Shown here: positions 60,801 to 64,000 of the stretch, one piece after another
How the letters are laid out: every line of letters begins with the position of its first letter
How positions within the stretch are numbered: the first letter of the stretch is position 1
NCBI GenBank assembly: GCA_031553775.1
Contig: JAVBLA010000025.1
Coordinates: 1 to 64,000, forward strand
From: JAISFI01 sp031553775
GTDB taxonomy: Bacteria; Bacteroidota; Bacteroidia; Bacteroidales; Azobacteroidaceae
DNA: 64,000 bases
Reading direction: 5' to 3'
Position numbers and translations under genes: made by a program
The notes under the pieces: generated by a model
What the model saw: only the letters and a program-made list of their open reading frames with translations
The model's database searches: none
Told to the model about the DNA's origin: nothing

Positions 60801-61868
60801 ACTTGTCCATTTAGCCGTATTGGTGTAAAACGAAAACTCTTGTAAGATACTGACACTTTGAGGAAAGCCATCGAAATCATCAGGATCGCTAATCAGATTT
60901 TCATATCGTCCGCCAACCTGTACTGTCGTTCCTTCCCAAGCATAATTATTGGAATTTTTTTTCCTTGACGGTACTTGTCCGATTAAACGATTCACAGTTT
61001 GACTGTTGGCAGTGTTAATAACCTGAGGATTAATGGCAATACTGTTTGAAATCAGCGAAGTGGCATAACTCTGGTAACCGCAAAGTCCCCCGGTCCTACT
61101 TCCGCTGGTCGTCGACTTTACTTCTCCCAGGGCATAACACCCGCTAACAATGCCATTATCACTGGCAACACCAACCAATCCTCCCGTTGAATTAATACCG
61201 GATACATTTCCTGCTGCATACGAGTTTATTACTGATCCTCTTAAGCCTCCGATCAAACCGGCAGCCCCGTTAATATTATTCGGGCTGTTGATATCTACAA
61301 AAACGTAACATTGTTCCACAGTGCAATTAGAACTGAGTTTCTGCTGACCGACCAATCCGCCCGCATAATCGGAAGCATTTAGATAACCACCCGCATAACA
61401 TCGATAAATCGTTCCTCCACTCTGGTATCCGACAAGCACTCCCACACTGGAACCTCCGGTAACTCCGGACGGTGTGGTTTCTACACTGAGATTTAGGATG
61501 CTTCCTCCGGCCAAATATCCGAATAAGCCGACACAGTCATTCAGCGGTTTATTGATGTACAAGCCTTTGATCTTTTTATTATTTCCATCAAAATTTCCCT
61601 TAAATTGGCGGGTGCTATTACCGATAGGCATCCATTCTCCGGATAAATCCAGATTTGCAGTAAGTTGAAAATATACTCCGTTGTAATCTATACCTCCGTT
61701 TACATTTGCCTGCAATGTATTTAATTGACTTATATTTGTTATCAAGTAAGGACTTACGGATGTTCCGCTCCCAGACCATTGCCCGAAAGCATTAAAATTT
61801 TCCGATATATATAAGTACAAAATAAGAAAAAAAACAATCTTCCTCAAGCGTTTTTGATTTAGTCTCAT
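54891..61868 (-). CDS. Giant T9SS-exported protein with GLUG, beta-helix and shared C-terminal module
   Basis: A 2325-residue protein: signal peptide near residues 8-30 (IVFFLILYLYISENFNAFGQ), GLUG repeats (about 95-330; VGLFGYLAGGSILNLSVE, GGLVGQQKL), a long beta-helix-like region (about 475-1040; TIDGGV, GNTINSISNG, ISNNHIYNMS), Ig-like/gliding-type segments (about 1060-1330), a jelly-roll-like domain (about 1425-1625; FREDFNGNNIGDP and LVLDDLEIHTC), a 500-residue module (about 1690-2230) shared with the gene at 2460 (RGHWYVLAAPLKH, IMIGNPFLSSLDFE), and a T9SS sorting domain (about 2245-2325; LPAGIYLVTVRL). It would be displayed at the surface; role likely adhesion or glycan contact. An AraC gene is 20 bp upstream. 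Confidence 0.85.
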   Translation of the reverse strand: MRLNQKRLRKIVFFLILYLYISENFNAFGQWSGSGTSVSPYLITNISQLNTLQANVNGGIDYNGVYFQLTANLDLSGEWMPIGNSTRQFKGNFDGNNKKIKGLYINKPLNDCVGLFGYLAGGSILNLSVETTPSGVTGGSSVGVLVGYQSGGTIYRCYAGGYLNASDYAGGLVGQQKLSSNCTVEQCYVFVDINSPNNINGAAGLIGGLRGSVINSYAAGNVSGINSTGGLVGVASDNGIVSGCYALGEVKSTTSGSRTGGLCGYQSYATSLISNSIAINPQVINTANSQTVNRLIGQVPSRKKNSNNYAWEGTTVQVGGRYENLISDPDDFDGFPQSVSILQEFSFYTNTAKWTSINSSGNPVAAWNIWDRNSYPYLQFQSCPPKVTGIFQGSIQGEFRPDIMMDSIVAYKRAGTSSLRLGRTAINNTSRTWTYTMNGLDYSETIYFIAYQSGKTVPSYPVYYTLPCAPLNGTYTIKADGTGDFLSLKDFSVRYNACGLSGNTIIRIASNITESSTVPFSGIAPGSDVYTLTITSDGQQRVISGQISGDLLSFSSAQNITIDGGVVADTALIRLGVNNTRLIFQNMNTSGTISALHIKDGKNITVKNATFLSSNISGSRGIFVENLIDSNTTEFSGCCFSLSDAGLYIKNSQNIKVTGNAFFEISRIAAYYWIDNGIQGSCQITDNTVKILGNGTQTTMYGIYCNASASTGNILIKGNTINSISNGSVNTGSILYGCLVIFSGNAKISNNHIYNMSDNNSTNANGGIWGIRAYLYNSAHVEISNCVVQNVQAMYLAGGIYVQKRNAQSSYIVNNCQVKNIRQTGINASSYAIGMRVDGGGTFNANQITDITNASVFNGSYTAGFHSKMASEEDNQQLLVTNNMIGFNNHSYDIRGIYADASFLPNQRFLHNTIYISENASGSNPISDVYYTSTPASNLQFENNLWVNRSYNTPKSFIYVNPSVQQGIISFMNNRYLPVNSKLANIAENTYVQLTDWNSFLSPLGGDNAKIADPVTFVSSTNQHLSGASITDNNLYVPVLKDAYQDYDGDYRSDCYNAAGADSDTPLQLISVREDVGCQTSSRTISAVINSFLGSYTYDIDFSGIFKDVNTVTSLPAGDSITVSGIFPDGNHIMTLKNPEGCSMQIPFSLHGYDFPELEVKDLLICYDKAIVNLDNAITRLQNASMENVQFSHDPQFSVIIPDKTDCSVNVNQTIYARVSGDYGCYSPIRTITVRQGNILQNDYVVLLSNSKNNAIHVTGNDLYGCCKNEEVLVSPSKILKAKHGMVSSVSNQLIYTPDLNWGGIDSLRYIVDCSSKKDSAMVYILASRPASGKYYACPNVSDTLKIIADAAIQYNWYATETGGTQVAKGSNTNYIKVVKNNDPVEIWWVEARYGNMIFPRFPVEFFLSESCGTLTPVECIANGTLLFREDFNGNNIGDPDISLDPLPGGRSNYTFTNNTIFPNMSVERYCLVKKGPDTHETWHSYDDHTFPDDKTRGYFMAVDASTIPGRFYSHTISGLCPGTVLYFSIWMGNLMKKTRYGEYSPSLRFLLIDAETNIILAQYSSGVMENTPTPLWKQYGFSFTSSSPSVRLEIYSNTREVSGNDLVLDDLEIHTCIPPVKITGPLTYCPNDPLDLTVKNNDDSNLRADQTVNWLFSENGDMGTNAQWDTIQNITSVHLDMPVTRSGYLRAVAGSQGAIDAKMFNCCSISDPTHILVTPDLMYWRRNSVDNDWNNPLNWVDKDDVALNAVPNKCTDVHIPGNSKYYPDLSENYSPRTENYGDPRCRDITYHFGSEVAKPQYLTYRKAYIQYNFGYYEGTQYVSDWETHSSYPMERGHWYVLAAPLKHIVSGDFSIGGFPNMWQQGFKSSPDRKGQLNGDWYTPENTAALEVGSKQNYAISVWAGELLPGVLGEDDHQNLNDLKGILQMPYFEDAAISEKHRIHEYIARDSISRFYYYYYDRVGLPVPKTVFSDYPRGYQSYRFIFEDQFNRPIQDFPVVVPSGTEIMIGNPFLSSLDFENFYNNNSDIIENYYRLFVNNLFQTFSLTDGSPAGLTPKIASFQGFFIKTKETDGNVTLHFPVSTSVTRPTLSQHQLRSTSQVGSTNKFYVKASNSLGNSWTTLVMDSDPSETDIPQLFIASEDSKNAPQVYLLNSANQKNTVLHLPEATIEIPLGVSCGSQDTICLSFSNLERISCESLVLRDLRLHKDIDLFKQNTYSFKNDPDDGERFLLFAGNSPNTAIEDNPVEDKVSFFVSCSQNTLNIKASETISTVSIVSIQGMVLEKWTGIYEKVCSRKLQLPAGIYLVTVRLSNGDTQTKKIIIRR

Positions 61869-61888
61869 AATTTATTCATTAATAGGGT

Positions 61889-62761
61889 TTAGAATTTTTC
61901 TTGCATTTTTTGTTTCATTTTTCTGATGGCACCCGGCGTTTTTCCAAAGTTTGTCTTACAGAAATCATTGAAATAAGAGGACGAGGAAAAACCGTACTCG
62001 TAGCCGATTTCGGAAAAAGTCTTTTGAGTACAATTAATGTCATGGTATATATTTTTTGCCTTATTATTTTTCATCCATTGATAAGCAGAAATACCAAAAA
62101 CACGCATGAACTTTTTGTTGAAACCGGATGTGCTGTAATTCATTAATTCCGCTAATTCCGGAACACTCAGGCTCCTTTTGTAATACTCATGAACTTTATT
62201 GGAAAAAGATAAATCCTGGCTTAATGCCGGTGTGAAAAATTCATTCAGGTCTTTCTTTTCATAATAAGCCCTTAACAAAAAAAGTAATTCTCTCTGTTTT
62301 ATATCCATAAAATAACTACATCTGAGTCCGTGTCCGATATAGCCATCCAAAGTTTCCATATAGGATTTCAATATAGAATTAGCCTTTAATGTGATAAAAT
62401 TCAATTGCTTGGAAGTATCCTGATTTTTTTTTCTATCGAGAAGCGTCTGGAAAGAAAAATGACTACAAAAGTCAAAACTTAAATTTAAATTAAACAATAA
62501 AATAACTGATCCGTTTTCTGTGTAGCTGCAAAATCTGCATTTGGCTGGAAGAAAAAAAGTAACATTTTCCCTTACCGTTTCGTCTAAAAATGTATTGAAT
62601 GATACTGTCAATTCCCCCTTCAATACAAAAATAAACTTATTGGTTTCATTAAAGAAATCATATCTTTTCCCATTTAAGAGTTCAATCCTTTCAATCGTCG
62701 GTGAAACATTTTTTTCATAGTGAAAGCAGGAATGATGTTCCTCTGCGTACAATAATTCCAT
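61889..62761 (-). CDS. AraC-family transcriptional regulator
   Basis: A 290-residue regulator: an N-terminal cupin-like sensor half without close relatives and a C-terminal AraC DNA-binding domain (about residues 190-288) with two helix-turn-helix units (LSVPELAELMNYSTSGFNKK; KTFSEIGYEYGFSSSSYFND, and FGKTPGAIRKM). It is 20 bp upstream of the giant T9SS gene on the same strand and may be in the same transcript or control it. Confidence 0.88.
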   Translation of the reverse strand: MELLYAEEHHSCFHYEKNVSPTIERIELLNGKRYDFFNETNKFIFVLKGELTVSFNTFLDETVRENVTFFLPAKCRFCSYTENGSVILLFNLNLSFDFCSHFSFQTLLDRKKNQDTSKQLNFITLKANSILKSYMETLDGYIGHGLRCSYFMDIKQRELLFLLRAYYEKKDLNEFFTPALSQDLSFSNKVHEYYKRSLSVPELAELMNYSTSGFNKKFMRVFGISAYQWMKNNKAKNIYHDINCTQKTFSEIGYEYGFSSSSYFNDFCKTNFGKTPGAIRKMKQKMQEKF

Positions 62762-63105
62762 AAATCAAAATGGCTTGTCTTTTTTAATTAATCAAATTCA
62801 TCATTTCTTTTACCTGCCGGCAATAACAGGCAGGGTTTTCCTCTGTATCAATAGTGCGCAAATATCCTAATTAATGATCATTCGTTTTTTACGAGAAATA
62901 TCCATTTTATTCAGAATTTCGATAAATCCAATCACACTATCCACATTTTTCTAATTTATCATCCATTTTTCAGTGCTTCAAATTGAAGCACTGAAAAGAT
63001 ATAACAAAAAAAATGACACTTTATTATGGACAAATAAAAAGTGAAATGATTTTACATTTAATTAACTAACGGTTGGGTGAGATGCATTTTAAAGAAAAGA
63101 ATGAT
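62762..63105. other. Intergenic region with a 15-bp palindromic hairpin
   Basis: About 344 bp between two minus-strand regulator genes. It contains TTTTCAGTGCTTCAA at 62967-62981 followed by one base and its exact complement at 62983-62997. The stem has no U-tract after it on the minus strand, so it looks more like a DNA palindrome or RNA hairpin than a terminator. It lies about 206 bp upstream of the AraC gene. Nothing else was seen. Confidence 0.6.
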
Positions 63106-63900
63106 TTATAGCCAGTCGGAATGAAGCCCCTTTATTTCGCGCATAAAATATTTTTCTTTGTTAAACGAGAATAATTGTGGAGATTTATAGGCAACACCCT
63201 TGCGTTGCTCGTCTAACTTATCAATAAAATCATAAGAAAGCACTTTTCTTTCAAAATTTCGACGATTAAGAGGCTTCCCTAAAAGTGTTTCGTACAATAC
63301 CCTCAATTCCGACATGGTAAATTTTTCAGGTAACAGGTTCCTACCTATGGGAATTAAACCTAATTGAAATCGTATGGTGCTCAACGCATCTTCAAGGATT
63401 ATTCTATGATCAGCATATTCGGGTAATCCGGAATGGATGTCTTTCCATTCAACTCTTTCGTTTGAACTCAATGAAGTAACCTGCACCTGTGTGTAATCAA
63501 CCAAAGCATAATATCCCATGGTTATAAAACGATTATTAAACCAATGGTTCTTATTCATATGAATATTATATTCTTTTCTGAAAATATCTGAAGAACCTTC
63601 TCTCAAACCAGTTCGTCGATCAGCATTTCCAAATAAATGAAACTGACGTAGATATACATTTTTCAAGCCTGTAAGTTCCCTCAAAATACGATTGGCGGCT
63701 GCATCTACATCTTCGTTTCTTAATACAAAACTCCCGGGTAATTGCCAGAAATCAAAACCCTGATAACGCGTCAATAAAACTTTCAGTGTTTTTTCATGAT
63801 ACCCGAATACAACACAGTCGATAGAAAATCCCGGATGAAAATAATCAATATTTTCCAATAAGGCAGAAGCTCCGGATGGGAAATTCTTAGGTTTCATCAT
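63106..63900 (-). CDS. Nudix-fold transcriptional regulator (NrtR/AraR-like)
   Basis: A 264-residue protein: residues about 15-160 have a Nudix fold (VVFGYHEKTLKVLLTRYQGF, FWQLPGSFV), but the Nudix box reads NRILRELTGL, lacking the glutamates of REUXEEXGU, so it probably binds but does not hydrolyse a nucleotide-sugar or similar ligand. Residues about 185-260 form a winged helix (MSELRVLYETLLGKPLNRRN). In Bacteroidetes this architecture includes sugar-utilisation regulators such as AraR and NAD-pathway NrtR. A palindrome overlaps its own promoter. No sugar genes are visible within the window. Confidence 0.85.
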   Translation of the reverse strand: MMKPKNFPSGASALLENIDYFHPGFSIDCVVFGYHEKTLKVLLTRYQGFDFWQLPGSFVLRNEDVDAAANRILRELTGLKNVYLRQFHLFGNADRRTGLREGSSDIFRKEYNIHMNKNHWFNNRFITMGYYALVDYTQVQVTSLSSNERVEWKDIHSGLPEYADHRIILEDALSTIRFQLGLIPIGRNLLPEKFTMSELRVLYETLLGKPLNRRNFERKVLSYDFIDKLDEQRKGVAYKSPQLFSFNKEKYFMREIKGLHSDWL

Positions 63901-63929
63901 TGATGTTTTTTGATTGGAAAATTTTTTAT

Positions 63930-63961
63930 CAAAAATAAGTCATCGAATCGAGATTCGATGA
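63930..63961 (-). promoter_or_regulatory. Promoter and palindromic operator of the Nudix regulator
   Basis: The minus strand reads TATTTTTG (63930-63937, exact TAnnTTTG). Immediately upstream is TCATCGAATC-GA-GATTCGATGA (63940-63961), a perfect 10-bp inverted repeat with a 2-bp centre. It overlaps the region a polymerase would need, so binding should repress. It is the right size for a dimeric winged-helix regulator and could also serve a gene to the right of the window. Confidence 0.65.
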
Positions 63962-64000
63962 AAAACATGTAATTATTTATGTTTTTTTTACATCATTTCT

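Overview
The window reads as chromosome of a Bacteroidales bacterium that has a type IX secretion system (T9SS), most like the Porphyromonadaceae, Tannerellaceae or Dysgonomonadaceae. The evidence is several huge exported proteins with C-terminal T9SS sorting domains, BspA-type leucine-rich repeats, a PorT-like beta-barrel, DUF5686, a GH32 with a Bacteroidetes-type N-terminal domain, an NrfHA/CcsBA set, and many promoters matching the Bacteroidetes -7 element TAnnTTTG. GC content looks low to moderate (by eye). No rRNA, tRNA or CRISPR array was seen.

Layout. 1-1541: the end of an IS3-family element beside an orphan HigA-like antitoxin, then a small ABC ATPase/membrane protein pair. 2460-10199: a giant T9SS adhesin-like gene whose first ~140 codons look like a separate small signal-peptide/membrane-anchor protein fused in frame. 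10377-15210: META lipoprotein, acyltransferase, PH-like membrane protein, GH32 fructan hydrolase, REP-like element, toxin-antitoxin pair. 15333-25099: a nitrite/nitrosative-stress island: nrfH-nrfA-ccsB-ccsA on the minus strand, an HcpR-like Crp/Fnr regulator, and ferredoxin-hcp-cupin-DUF438/hemerythrin-DUF1858/DUF2249 on the plus strand. Two matching operators (TGTNAC-N4-GTNACA) sit at the same distance from the nrf and hcp promoters.

25171-37138: surface proteins on the minus strand (1983-aa LRR/T9SS, YD-like plus GLUG protein, beta-barrel, second LRR/T9SS, small lipoprotein) and a Crp-like regulator. 37278-48296: the most system-like block. Seven tightly packed minus-strand genes (LPP20 lipoprotein, LPP20/NTF2-like protein, PEGA protein, two fibronectin/LRR lipoproteins, transglutaminase-like protein, T9SS YD-like protein) diverge from an atypical sigma-like gene coupled to a zinc-finger, membrane-anchored anti-sigma-like gene. 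Both divergent promoters have clear -7 boxes and flank a 14-bp direct repeat.

48314-54403: ParE-type toxin-antitoxin pair, DUF5686 protein, a 205-bp MITE-like element, LytTR regulator plus NAGPA-like protein, and a stretch of decayed genes. 54435-63961: a second giant T9SS protein (GLUG, beta-helix, T9SS domain) with a small membrane-anchored gene 12 bp behind it, an AraC regulator, and a Nudix-fold regulator whose promoter carries a perfect 10+2+10 palindrome. The two giants share a C-terminal module of about 500 residues, and each is tied to a small protein with a G-[IV]-P-V-x-N, hydrophobic, basic C-terminus.
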